A stretch of DNA of 64,000 nt, taken from NCBI GenBank assembly GCA_947169115.1, contig CAMVOK010000018.1, positions 1 to 64,000 of the forward strand. Reading direction: 5' to 3'. Source of the stretch: an uncultured Prevotellaceae bacterium. GTDB taxonomy: Bacteria; Bacteroidota; Bacteroidia; Bacteroidales; Bacteroidaceae. Numbering within the stretch: position 1 is the first letter of the stretch; each line of letters starts with the position of its first letter. Positions 8,718 through 16,621 of the stretch are shown here, piece by piece. The position numbers and the translations under genes were made by a program. The notes under the pieces were generated by a model. The model saw only the letters and a list, made by a program, of their open reading frames with translations. It searched no databases and was not told where the DNA came from.

Positions 8718-11360
8718 CTATAGTTTCCGGATGGTCCACTGCATTTGCTCGCCTAGTCCGATTGTATAGCCCTGAGAGCAGAAGACTACGCGGTTGAATG
8801 TATCGGCAATGAAGAAGATGGGCAACTGCGAGGTGGTGAGTTTCATGTTTGCCGTGATTTGTTTGCGGATGCTGCCGTCGGTGTCGATACCGAAGAGGAC
8901 GTTCTGAGGCAGTGTGCCATAGTCGGTAGCCTTAAATTTATGGGCATCCTCTTCGCTTTCGAAGAGGAGCAGCATGGGGCGTCCCCATTTGTCGAAATCC
9001 TGACTGACTTTGCAAATGTCGCGCAGGGCGTGGTTGGTAGGTTCTTGTCCCATGCCCACAAGACCTATGACGAAGTAGCCCCGTCCCGTCTGGGAGAGGA
9101 TGGAAGACCTCCCCCTCCCCCCTCCCAAGGAGGGGGCATGAGCCGTCTCATATCTTTCTTCTTCAATGGGATATGGAGGGAGTAGGGAGAGGTACTTACT
9201 TTCCGAATCAAAGGAACCGATGATGCTCACCTCTGTGTCGGTCTGTCGTAACGTGAGAGGAACACGGGTGGTCTCGTTCTCCTTTATCGTAAACAGACGG
9301 TTGGCAGCCAGTACGCTGCCGTTGGCCAGTCGGGTGCCGGTGGTGAGGAGATACAATCCCGTGTCGAGTGGGGTAGAGTCGCGGAAGGTGTTGCTCCAAC
9401 TGGTGCCGCCTCCCATGTCCACCTGTCCTTCTTCGAAGTTTAACAGGCTGGTGCCGCCACTCGGTGTGATGCGTGTGATGGTGAAGTGGCTGTAATATTT
9501 TGGGTCATCGACATATTTATTGGATTTGTAGGTCAGAAGCAATCTGCCCTTGGGAGTGGAAACCTGTTCCGTGGCCTCGAAATCCACATCAATCCAACCC
9601 TCATTTTTAGTTCTATATTGTACTTTCCCCGTCACAACGTCCTTTTGTGCCTCGATGCCGAGACTGCGGGCCATGGCAACGAAGAAGATGTCGCGACTAC
9701 GGGTGTCGGTAAGGCGCGACTGCCATACGCCCAGGGGAGTCTGTGCTATGCGCAGGGCGCGAGTGTCAGGATTCAGACGGATGTTGTCTTTCACCCATTT
9801 TACCAGTAACTGTGGGGCTTGCTGCATACGATCCTTGGTCTCTTGGTCAAAAACCTCTTGGAACAGGTGCTTGTAGGGGTGGAGTATCATTTCGTTTTCC
9901 ACACGCGGACACAGTTGGTCGCTTTCGGCTGTGAGGTTGTCCTCCAGTATCTCCAAAGGCATGTCGCGCAGGTCCTTGTCAGAGAGCGAGGACAGCAGAC
10001 GGTATACACGTTCTTCCTGGTCGCGATGTGTCTCCATGAAGGAAAGGATGACAGGCCAGTTGCCACGGCTCTTTGTGAGGAATTCTGCCATGCGTGGATT
10101 GTACTGGCGGGCCATGGCCTCGGGCATGAAGGTGGACTCGTAGGCGTGGCGCAGGGAATCCTCGTAGGCCAATCGGCGCTGATTGGCCCGAACCTGTTCA
10201 GCAGGAACCTCGGGTATCAGCACGCGCTCGGCCGGGGGCACGATGTCAAGCACCTCTCCCATCCCCTCCAAAGAATGAATAATCCCCTCTCTTTTGGAGA
10301 GGGTTAGGGTGAGTTTCTTATCTTTTCCGAAGGAAGCTTTGCTCCAGCCAAACTTGCCATCCTTCGAGGCCCAGACGAGCATATCGCCACATCCAGCTGT
10401 CAGGAAGGTACGGCCCCGAGGGTCGGTGTACTTGGTGGCTACGGTACAGAACTCGGCGTAGTTGTAAATCTTGAAATCGACACGGGCATCGGGTACGGCA
10501 TGGCCTCGTTCGTCCACAATGCGGAAGTCGATGCGCGCACTGCTGCCATAATTGTCTATGAGGTTTATTTCTGTGAAGCACGATGTGCGCAGCATCACCT
10601 CCTCGGAACCTCCGTAATCACCGAAGGCACGGGTGTGCATCAGCATGGCTCGTGAGGCAGGAGCGTTGAACCAACCGAGGTTTAACACGGGCTCTGGTTC
10701 ACAGGCACCAAGGAAGTACCATCGTCCGTCGGCCCAAGCTTCCACCCAGGCATGATTGTCGTCGGTGTGAGCCCAGCGTGGGGTATAGACCTGTCGGGCA
10801 GGTATGCCTATGGAACGTAGGGCGGAAACGGTGAACGTAGATTCTTCACCGCATCGCCCAAGGGCATTCTTGATGCAGGCAAGCGGTGAAAGTGTGCGTC
10901 CGTCGCTGGGTGCATAGGTAACCCGTTCGTGGCACCAGTGGTTCACCTCCAGTATGGCCTCCTTCATCGATAAACCCTGTACCCGTTGTTTCAGTTCGCG
11001 GAAAAATACCACACGCGACGAGTCCAGAGCCTCGTTGTTCACCCTGACTGGCAGTACAAAATGGCGAAACAGCAAATCTGGAACCTCGTTTCCCCAAGGC
11101 ATCTCTTTTCGGGCTTGGAATGCGGTACGGACATTCCGAAGGTGGAAGTCAAGCGAATAGTCCGTAATGTCGGCCAGGGGCATGTAGGCATACAGGAAGC
11201 GCAAGGCCTCGCGTTCCTCTGGGTCTGCAATCTGGTATATGCCCTGAGTATATTGTTTGCCAATGATAGCCTCTTTGGCTTGGAACGCCTGTTCTACATC
11301 GGCATGTATGGAGAGTACAGCGAGAATAAGGGGGAGAATGAGGGAGATGAAGCGTTTCAT
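8718..11360 (-). CDS. secreted transglutaminase-like protein with two repeat-derived insertions
   Basis: Exported 880-residue protein with a signal peptide of about 20 residues and a transglutaminase-like domain near 115-225. Cys170 in GRCGEEST and His203 in DDNHAWVEAW are two of the three catalytic residues; the third is probably the acidic residue after WYFLGACEPEP. A beta-sandwich follows (RIDFRIVDERGHAVPDARVDFKI, in two parts). Proteins of this kind in Bacteroidales are thought to act as peptidases or amidases rather than cross-linkers, but the substrate is unknown. Two stretches do not fit the protein: about residues 348-368 (SKREGIIHSLEGMGE) and 739-754 (APSLGGGRGRSS). They coincide with family B G-rich palindromes at 10257-10317 and 9100-9146, both in frame. 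It is last in the minus-strand run after cutC (20 bp gap). Confidence 0.82.
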   Translation of the reverse strand: MKRFISLILPLILAVLSIHADVEQAFQAKEAIIGKQYTQGIYQIADPEEREALRFLYAYMPLADITDYSLDFHLRNVRTAFQARKEMPWGNEVPDLLFRHFVLPVRVNNEALDSSRVVFFRELKQRVQGLSMKEAILEVNHWCHERVTYAPSDGRTLSPLACIKNALGRCGEESTFTVSALRSIGIPARQVYTPRWAHTDDNHAWVEAWADGRWYFLGACEPEPVLNLGWFNAPASRAMLMHTRAFGDYGGSEEVMLRTSCFTEINLIDNYGSSARIDFRIVDERGHAVPDARVDFKIYNYAEFCTVATKYTDPRGRTFLTAGCGDMLVWASKDGKFGWSKASFGKDKKLTLTLSKREGIIHSLEGMGEVLDIVPPAERVLIPEVPAEQVRANQRRLAYEDSLRHAYESTFMPEAMARQYNPRMAEFLTKSRGNWPVILSFMETHRDQEERVYRLLSSLSDKDLRDMPLEILEDNLTAESDQLCPRVENEMILHPYKHLFQEVFDQETKDRMQQAPQLLVKWVKDNIRLNPDTRALRIAQTPLGVWQSRLTDTRSRDIFFVAMARSLGIEAQKDVVTGKVQYRTKNEGWIDVDFEATEQVSTPKGRLLLTYKSNKYVDDPKYYSHFTITRITPSGGTSLLNFEEGQVDMGGGTSWSNTFRDSTPLDTGLYLLTTGTRLANGSVLAANRLFTIKENETTRVPLTLRQTDTEVSIIGSFDSESKYLSLLPPYPIEEERYETAHAPSLGGGRGRSSILSQTGRGYFVIGLVGMGQEPTNHALRDICKVSQDFDKWGRPMLLLFESEEDAHKFKATDYGTLPQNVLFGIDTDGSIRKQITANMKLTTSQLPIFFIADTFNRVVFCSQGYTIGLGEQMQWTIRKL
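9100..9146. repeat. family B G-rich palindrome in the transglutaminase gene
   Basis: CCTCCCCCTCCCCCCTCCC is followed by AAGGAGGGGGCATG, an imperfect palindrome with long G/C runs that could also form a G-quadruplex on the coding strand. It is translated in frame. Confidence 0.75.
10257..10317. repeat. family B G-rich palindrome in the transglutaminase gene, second copy
   Basis: CCCATCCCCTCCAAAG on the left pairs with CTTTTGGAGAGGGTTAGGG on the right around a short loop. It is in frame, coding for KREGIIHSLEGMGE on the minus strand. Confidence 0.75.
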
Positions 11361-11380
11361 GGTCCATTAAGGCTTAGTTC

Positions 11381-12091
11381 CTAATTCAGTTGTTCTATGG
11401 TTCGCCGTACCCTGTCGGCACTCGTTCGCAGCACCTGACCAAAAGCAGGGTCACAGATGCCCACAGGTTCACGTGCAGAAAAGTGGAATTCGTGGATGCC
11501 TGTCTCTCGTTGGATGTGGGCAATGTTTCCCTCGTTGACACCACTGCCCGCCAGCAGGATGATGCGGCCGTTGGCTTGGCACTGCAGTTTGCGCAACAGA
11601 GGAATGCCAGCCTCGGCTGTGGGCTGTTGGCCAGACGTGAGTATGCGGTGGAATCCCAAGGCGATAATCTCCTCCATGCTCTGACTGGGATTTAGGACAC
11701 GGTCGAACGCGCGATGGAAGGTGACAGACAAACCGTCGGCAGCATCCAACAGCATTCGGCAGGATTGTTTGTCGATATTGCCATCTGGGGTGAGGCAACC
11801 GAACACCACTCCATCGACACCCAGTTCCTTGGCTGCCAGAATATCCTGTACCATACGCTCTACCTCCATTGGCGAATACACAAAGTTTCCGCCACGCGGC
11901 CGGATGATGACGTGCAACTTGGTTTGGGTCAGCAACTGGCGGGCCTGCTTGATTTCGCCCCACGAGGGAGTGGTTCCGCCCTCTGGGATGCCTGCGCATA
12001 GTTCCACCCGATGGGCACCGCCACGTTGTGCCTCGACGCAGCTTTCCACGCCGTTGGCACAAACTTCGAACTGAAATGTACTCATGTCCAT
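11381..12091 (-). CDS. cutC: CutC family protein
   Basis: A 236-residue TIM-barrel protein of the CutC family. It opens FQFEVCANGVESCVEAQRGG and contains AHRVELCAGIPEGGTTPS and later DGVVFGCLTPDGNIDKQ, GLSVTFHRAFD and ILTSGQQPTAEAG, the conserved blocks of this family. CutC was named for copper homeostasis in E. coli, but a direct copper role is disputed and the biochemical activity is unknown. It is cytoplasmic with no signal peptide. ATG codons at 12091 and 12085 are both possible starts. It lies between the NigD-like gene (24 bp upstream) and the transglutaminase gene, probably in one transcript. Confidence 0.9.
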   Translation of the reverse strand: MDMSTFQFEVCANGVESCVEAQRGGAHRVELCAGIPEGGTTPSWGEIKQARQLLTQTKLHVIIRPRGGNFVYSPMEVERMVQDILAAKELGVDGVVFGCLTPDGNIDKQSCRMLLDAADGLSVTFHRAFDRVLNPSQSMEEIIALGFHRILTSGQQPTAEAGIPLLRKLQCQANGRIILLAGSGVNEGNIAHIQRETGIHEFHFSAREPVGICDPAFGQVLRTSADRVRRTIEQLN

Positions 12092-12115
12092 ATTGACGGC
12101 AAAAACAGAAGTTTA

Positions 12116-12811
12116 TCAGAGTTCCCAATCGCTCCAGCCAGAGAAGGTTTGGATGCTTAGGGTGATGTCATCGGCAGCGAGGTCGTCAAGATAGAGCGAA
12201 GCGTAAACGTCGGTGCTGTAGGCCATGGGGTCGGTGCCCTGTCTGTGGTGGAGACGTAGGTAGGCATGTCGTCCCACGATGCGATCAACGATGAAGCCCC
12301 ACGTTTGTTGGCCGCCTTGTGTCTTCGGCAGGAGATGTAGGTTGATGTAATGCTTGGTGCGCCATAGACTAACCACGTTGATAGGGTCGCATACGGCCAC
12401 AGCCGTGGAGTCTTTCAATAGGGATGCGGCTTTCAGCGAATATAGCGTAGCTTTTCCGTCGTCCAACGTGTAGCCAGCCAGTGCACGGTAGGTGACCGAG
12501 GGCTTGAGATTTGTCTGTGGGTTGGTGACTGTCAGACGAGTGTCGTCGTCCAGCACGATTACCGACAGTTTTCCATCGTTGTCTGTGGGACAGTCCACCA
12601 ACTCGGTAATGATGGAGGGATAGGGAGCCTCGTCTTCATCGTTGCAAGAAGAAAAGAGGAGGGGAGTTAAAAGGAATAGAAGGGGAGTTAAAAGGGAGTT
12701 AAAAGGACAAATGTCTTTGAGAGGCAATAGTATTGTCCCTTTAATTTCACGAACGAAGCGAGTATAACTCCCCTTTAATTCCCCTATAACTCCTTTATAA
12801 AGTCTTTTCAT
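12116..12811 (-). CDS. NigD-like lipoprotein whose leader is largely repeat-derived
   Basis: The mature part (about residues 54-231) resembles NigD-type Bacteroidales lipoproteins: an acidic N-terminus after the cysteine (CNDEDEAPYPSIITELV) followed by beta-rich sequence (LSVIVLDDDTRLTV). The lipobox is LFSSC at residues 50-54. The leader is unusually long, with no later Met before the lipobox. Its hydrophobic core FNSLLTPLLFLLTPLLF is encoded by imperfect repeats of GGGGAGTTAAAAGG (minus-strand sense reversed), and upstream residues come from the matching inverted arm. So a repeat element seems to supply the export signal. The start overlaps the end of the acyltransferase gene by 17 bp, suggesting translational coupling. 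Function is unknown; members sit in envelope-related operons. Confidence 0.7.
   Translation of the reverse strand: MKRLYKGVIGELKGSYTRFVREIKGTILLPLKDICPFNSLLTPLLFLLTPLLFSSCNDEDEAPYPSIITELVDCPTDNDGKLSVIVLDDDTRLTVTNPQTNLKPSVTYRALAGYTLDDGKATLYSLKAASLLKDSTAVAVCDPINVVSLWRTKHYINLHLLPKTQGGQQTWGFIVDRIVGRHAYLRLHHRQGTDPMAYSTDVYASLYLDDLAADDITLSIQTFSGWSDWEL
12650..12800. repeat. inverted-repeat element forming the NigD-like leader
   Basis: The left arm has three GGGAGTTAAAAGG-type units (12658-12708). The right arm has TAACTCCCCTTTAATTCCCC and TATAACTCCTTTATAA (12764-12800), complementary in type. Between them lies a unique core (12709-12763). The layout, tandem arms around a core, parallels family A, but the units are about 10 bp. 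Confidence 0.65.
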
Positions 12812-14120
12812 AATTTATCAATGGATTGGCGTACATGGTTAGGAGACGTTCGCGTAGGAATGCATCGTCGCGGTTGGGTAAGTCAACAAGGGCAATGCGT
12901 TCTTTCAGGTATTTCTCGAAAGTAAGTTTCTCCTGATGGGTGTAGCGATTGGCGTGTGTGGGTGTGCCTGAGAGAAGGTCGGCAGCCACATAGTTGCCGG
13001 GGAATAGACGATAGTTGGCATGAATCTCGCGGTCGATGCGTAGAGCCAGTGCTTCATAGAATTCCTTTTCCTCCAGTCCGGACAACTCGTCTATCCACTC
13101 GTTTACGGGCCGGCCGGTCTGATAGTGAACGTGTCCTTTCTGTCCGAAAATACCCGTCTTCATGTTTATGAGGTCGTCCTGCTTCGACTTCTTCCACGAT
13201 GGGTCGTCACGCTTCTGCTGAAATTCCTTGGCCTTCAGATAGTCGCACGGGTCATACTCGTAGCTGATGCTCAGGGGGACGATGTTGAGGGACTTGAAGT
13301 GAGAAGTGAGAAGTGAGAGGTGAGAAGAGAGAGGAGAGAGGAGAGAGGTTACATTTTTCTCTTGTGAGTCAATTTGAGGGGCAATTTCATTACTCTTCTC
13401 ACTTCTCACTTCTCCCTTCTCACTGATTGCCATCGCCAACATTTTTAGCAATGATACCTGTGTGTGGTCGCTTGAGTCTTTGGCACGGCCTTCGCGCTGA
13501 GCCATCCACACGTTCTCGTGTTTCTCCGTAATGGCGTAGTGGATGTAGCGGCTCATGAGTTGGCTGCTTTCGTAGAGCTCCTTTCTGCTAATGTTTCGTC
13601 GAACGATGAAAGCTTTGTTCAGTCTGACCAGTGTACGAATCCATGGGTAGATGAGCAAGTTGTCGCCGATGGCTATCTCGCATGTCGTGGGGAAGCCGGC
13701 ATCGTGGAGCATTACGTCCAGAATGGCACTGTCAAGTACGATGTCGCGGTGGTTTGACAGGAAAAGGTAGCGCCCTTCGCCTGGCTCTATGCCTTCGTGT
13801 TGGAAACTGTGTCCAGTAGAACATTTTCTCAATACGTGGTTCACAATGGGTTTCATGAACCGCATTTGGAAACCCAGTGTTGATTTGATGCCCAACGTGG
13901 CTAACTTTATCATCCCACGGCTCATCCCCAATGGCAGTATGGGCAGCATGCCCTTCAATATCCGTGAAAACTGCCTGTCGTTGAGCAGACTGTCTATTGC
14001 TCCGTGCACTTCGTCGTCGTTGTAGGGGCGAATGGAATCGAAAGACTCGACCCCCACCCCTTGCCCTCCCCGAGGGGAGGGAGTATCTACGCTTGAAGGT
14101 TGTGTGTTTACTGTATTCAT
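12795..14120 (-). CDS. 1-acylglycerol-3-phosphate acyltransferase-like protein with repeat insertions
   Basis: Membrane-associated acyltransferase of the PlsC superfamily, expected to transfer an acyl chain to a glycerolipid. The start MNTVNTQPSS was chosen because longer versions run into the G-rich repeat and overlap the ddl stop. The motif I equivalent is SNHRDIVLD at 122-130; FIVRRN near 172 and AQREGRAKDSSD near 207 fit motifs II and III. Residues of about 233-276 (SEKGEVRSEKSNE ... LSLLTSHFK) are a family A insertion, just after the motif III region and before LNIVPLSISYEYDP. Residues of about 12-22 (DTPSPRGGQGV) come from a family B palindrome. It lies immediately downstream of ddl and its 3' end overlaps the NigD-like start. 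The exact substrate is unclear, since members with NHRD are a distinct branch. Confidence 0.82.
   Translation of the reverse strand: MNTVNTQPSSVDTPSPRGGQGVGVESFDSIRPYNDDEVHGAIDSLLNDRQFSRILKGMLPILPLGMSRGMIKLATLGIKSTLGFQMRFMKPIVNHVLRKCSTGHSFQHEGIEPGEGRYLFLSNHRDIVLDSAILDVMLHDAGFPTTCEIAIGDNLLIYPWIRTLVRLNKAFIVRRNISRKELYESSQLMSRYIHYAITEKHENVWMAQREGRAKDSSDHTQVSLLKMLAMAISEKGEVRSEKSNEIAPQIDSQEKNVTSLLSPLSSHLSLLTSHFKSLNIVPLSISYEYDPCDYLKAKEFQQKRDDPSWKKSKQDDLINMKTGIFGQKGHVHYQTGRPVNEWIDELSGLEEKEFYEALALRIDREIHANYRLFPGNYVAADLLSGTPTHANRYTHQEKLTFEKYLKERIALVDLPNRDDAFLRERLLTMYANPLINYEKTL
13295..13422 (+). repeat. family A element inside the acyltransferase gene
   Basis: Left arm is GTGAGAA heptamers and GGAGAGA units (13299-13345), core GAGGTTACATTTTTC (13346-13360) to GGCAATTTCATTACTC (13380-13395), right arm TTCTCAC-type heptamers (13395-13422). 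It belongs to the core subtype shared with the radA and FAD dehydrogenase copies. It is antisense to the gene, with no stop in the reading frame. Confidence 0.85.
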
Positions 14121-14193
14121 GATATTATATGTATATTGTATATTCCTGTCCCAATATACTCCCCTCCCTCGGGAGGGGTGAGGGGGTGGGGTC
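14047..14193. repeat. two family B palindromes around the acyltransferase start
   Basis: The first (14047-14092; CCCCCACCCCTTGCCCTCCC then CGAGGGGAGGGAG) is translated as part of the acyltransferase N-terminus. The second (14157-14193; ACTCCCCTCCCTCGGGAGGGG then TGAGGGGGTGGGG, written here as two parts) fills the gap between the ddl stop and the acyltransferase start. Both have four G-runs on one strand. Confidence 0.75.
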
Positions 14194-15310
14194 ACTTGTC
14201 CTCAATAATCTCCGTCAGCACATCCTTGATGTCGAGCCCTGCGGCACGCACCTGCTGGGGAATGAAGCTCGTGGCGGTCATGCCCGGTGTAGTGTTGATT
14301 TCAAGGAGGTTGATTTTGTCGTGCTCTTGACCATCCTCACCCTTTTCCTTGGTGATGATATAGTCGATGCGGATGATGCCGTGGCAGCCCAGAATGTCGT
14401 ATATCATTGATGTCAGGTTCTGCACGCGTTCCGTCAGTCGGTCGGAGATGCGGGCAGGCGTAATCTCGTCGCTTTCATTGTTGTACTTGGCGGCATAGTC
14501 GAAGAATTCGTTCTTCGACACTACTTCTGTGATGGGGAACACATGGCCGCCAGTCTTGGTTTTGTAGCAACCGCAGGTCAGTTCCGTCCCCTTCATGAAG
14601 GCTTCCACCATCACGTCCTCGCCCTCTTTCAGTGCCACCTCGATGGCTGGGCGCAACTGTTCGGGAGTTTTCACCTTCGTGGTTCCGAACGAACTTCCTC
14701 CACGGGCAGGTTTCACAAAGCAGGGCAGTCCGATGCGTGAGATGATTTCTTCATCTGTTACCTCCTTGTCGTGCCCGATTTTTACTGTGAGCGAGTCGGC
14801 CACACTGACACCCAGTCCGCGCATGTAGTTGTTCAGCACAAACTTGTCGTATGTCATGGCTTCCACGAGCACATTACAGGTGGAGTAGGGCATACCGATG
14901 AGGTCGAAGTAACCCTGCAGGATGCCGTTTTCGCCCGGTGCTCCGTGGATGGTGATGTAGGCATAGTCGGGGCGGATGGTTATTTTCTGGGGGCAAGGGG
15001 CAAGGGGCAAGGAACAAGAGGATACATTTGCAGTTTGTTTATCATCCTGTCCAATACATTTCTCTTGCTCCTTGCTCCCTGCACCTTGCTCCTTATTCCT
15101 AATCTTAAACGAAAAATCGTTCCTGTCCACCACGCTCCGCGTGCCGTCGGGCAGGATGGCCTCCCAATGGCGTGCGTGAATCTCTACCTTATATATATTA
15201 TATCGTTCCTTGTCGAGGAATGATTCGATGCCAGCTGCACTTCTCATGCTGACATCGTGCTCTGCTGAGTCGCCTCCGCAGATAATGGCTATTGTCTTTT
15301 TATTGTTCAT
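14192..15310 (-). CDS. ddl: D-alanine--D-alanine ligase with in-frame repeat insertion
   Basis: ATP-grasp enzyme making D-Ala-D-Ala for peptidoglycan. The N-terminus IAIICGGDSAEHDVSMRSA is the family signature (serine and histidine pocket). YITIHGAPGENGILQGYFD is the second signature; GLPCFVKPARGGSSFGTTKV is the ATP-grasp region; LLEINTTPGMTATSFIPQQ carries the metal ligands. At 372 residues it exceeds the usual length by about 40. The surplus is residues 71-109 (NKEQGAGSKEQ ... SSCSLPLAPCPQ), a family A insertion between FSFKIR and KITIRPDYAY, where a surface loop normally lies. Catalytic residues are intact. The gene follows the DUF4143 ATPase by 24 bp and precedes the acyltransferase, with a family B repeat in between. 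Confidence 0.93.
   Translation of the reverse strand: MNNKKTIAIICGGDSAEHDVSMRSAAGIESFLDKERYNIYKVEIHARHWEAILPDGTRSVVDRNDFSFKIRNKEQGAGSKEQEKCIGQDDKQTANVSSCSLPLAPCPQKITIRPDYAYITIHGAPGENGILQGYFDLIGMPYSTCNVLVEAMTYDKFVLNNYMRGLGVSVADSLTVKIGHDKEVTDEEIISRIGLPCFVKPARGGSSFGTTKVKTPEQLRPAIEVALKEGEDVMVEAFMKGTELTCGCYKTKTGGHVFPITEVVSKNEFFDYAAKYNNESDEITPARISDRLTERVQNLTSMIYDILGCHGIIRIDYIITKEKGEDGQEHDKINLLEINTTPGMTATSFIPQQVRAAGLDIKDVLTEIIEDK
14988..15103 (+). repeat. family A element inside ddl
   Basis: This is one of the clearest copies. The left arm is GGGCAAG heptamers (14990-15017), core GAGGATACATTTGCAG (15018-15033) through ATCATCCTGTCCAATACATT (15041-15060), right arm CTTGCTC-type heptamers (15063-15095). 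The arms pair almost fully, so a long hairpin is expected. It is antisense to ddl. Confidence 0.88.
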
Positions 15311-15334
15311 GATTTCCTATTATAGTTTTATGAG

Positions 15335-16522
15335 TTAACTAATTAATTCCTTTACATCCAAGGTCAGGAACTCTTCTATCGACATTCCACCCGAACCAAC
15401 GATAAATGACATCTGTGGAGCGAATTGTTGACGGAACTTACCTATTCCCTCGTTTGTAGTGCGGTGTCCGCTTTTTACTTCTATTGCACAAAGACGGTGT
15501 CCCTTCTCTACAACGAAGTCCACCTCGTCATCCCTGTTACGCCAGTAATAAAGACTATACCCAAGAATATCGGCATGATTCAGCAGATGGGTACCGACTG
15601 TTGATTCAACTTGTCTGCCCCATCGTTTTGCATCTAATCGCTCTTCTGTGAATCCATTCGCATTGCGATAATTAAGCAGCGCATTGTTATAGACCTGGAA
15701 CTTAGGCGTACTATTGTATTTACGTGCAGTGTCGCCGGCGTATTTTTGCAGTCCAGTCAGCAGATTGCATTCATCCAGCAGATGTAGATAATTGGCCAGT
15801 GTGGTGACATTTCCTTTCTCCTGAAGTTCGCCTAGCATTTTGGTAAGGGACAGTTCGCGGCTCGAATACTGGCAACCCAGTTCAAACAAACGGCGCAAAA
15901 GCGACGGCTTGTTGATGGTTGTTGTCAGAAGTACATCCTTTGTGAGTGCACTTTCTACCAGTGAGTCGCGCACGTATGTTTGCCATCGTTGCTCATCGTG
16001 AATGAATTCTGCCGTTCCTGGATATCCACCGAAATAGATGTATTCCTCTACGGACAGACCAAAGGCATCACGCATCTCAGCGTATGACCAGTGCCCTAAT
16101 CTTATCATTTCGAAACGTCCTGCAAGTGATTCGGTCAGCCCTTTCTTTAGCAGCAGGCGCGAAGAGCCAAGCAGCACGACCTTCATGTTGATGCCTTCCC
16201 GTGTGTCTTTGTCCCACTCTTTCTTCACCGTTTCACTCCAGTTGTCTATCTTCTGAATCTCGTCGATGACCAGTAGGTGCTCACTTTCGTGATGTACATT
16301 CATCTGTGTACGTGCAGCTTCCCATACATCGCTAATCCATGTTTGTGTTGCGTTGGGTGTGTCTTCTGAGGAATGAGAAGAGAAAGGAATATCAATATTG
16401 CGTAGCACCTGTGCGATAAGCGTCGATTTTCCTACTTGACGGGGGCCAGCAAGCACTTGTATGAATTTTCTGCACTCTTTTAATCTTCTTTTAACCGTTT
16501 GATATTGTGGTCGTTGATACAT
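15335..16522 (-). CDS. ATP-binding protein, AAA/DUF4143 family
   Basis: A 395-residue P-loop ATPase of the widespread family with a DUF4143 C-terminal domain. Walker A is GPRQVGKST (26-34) and Walker B is LLVIDEIQK near 83-91. LLGSSRLLLKKGLTESLAGRF (in two parts) is the sensor-like segment, YFGGYPG follows, and the C-terminal part contains EVDFVVEKGHRLCAIEVKSG, a PD-(D/E)xK-like nuclease motif seen in this family. Role is unknown; such genes are common accessory genes and some accompany defence or toxin systems. It interrupts an otherwise housekeeping series (rluD, ddl, acyltransferase) and has its own promoter, so it was probably acquired here. Confidence 0.85.
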   Translation of the reverse strand: MYQRPQYQTVKRRLKECRKFIQVLAGPRQVGKSTLIAQVLRNIDIPFSSHSSEDTPNATQTWISDVWEAARTQMNVHHESEHLLVIDEIQKIDNWSETVKKEWDKDTREGINMKVVLLGSSRLLLKKGLTESLAGRFEMIRLGHWSYAEMRDAFGLSVEEYIYFGGYPGTAEFIHDEQRWQTYVRDSLVESALTKDVLLTTTINKPSLLRRLFELGCQYSSRELSLTKMLGELQEKGNVTTLANYLHLLDECNLLTGLQKYAGDTARKYNSTPKFQVYNNALLNYRNANGFTEERLDAKRWGRQVESTVGTHLLNHADILGYSLYYWRNRDDEVDFVVEKGHRLCAIEVKSGHRTTNEGIGKFRQQFAPQMSFIVGSGGMSIEEFLTLDVKELIS

Positions 16523-16572
16523 GGCTTTGCAAAATGTTCAGTGCGTCTAACAAAAATGTTCAATGATTAGTG

Positions 16573-16603
16573 CAAAGGTAAATATTTTTCTTAACATGAC
16601 AAA
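16573..16603 (-). promoter_or_regulatory. promoter for the DUF4143 ATPase
   Basis: On the minus strand TACCTTTG (16580-16573) lies 19 bp from TTTG (16603-16600), a perfect match to the Bacteroidetes promoter arrangement. It ends about 50 bp upstream of the ATPase start at 16522. Confidence 0.75.
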
Positions 16604-16621
16604 TACTATTAAGAAGAAAAT

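Noticed and set aside
13295..13422. Reading the repeat inserts as introns, inteins or sequencing errors
   Set aside because: The inserts keep the frame, lack intein motifs and recur as the same family in several genes, so neither idea is needed.
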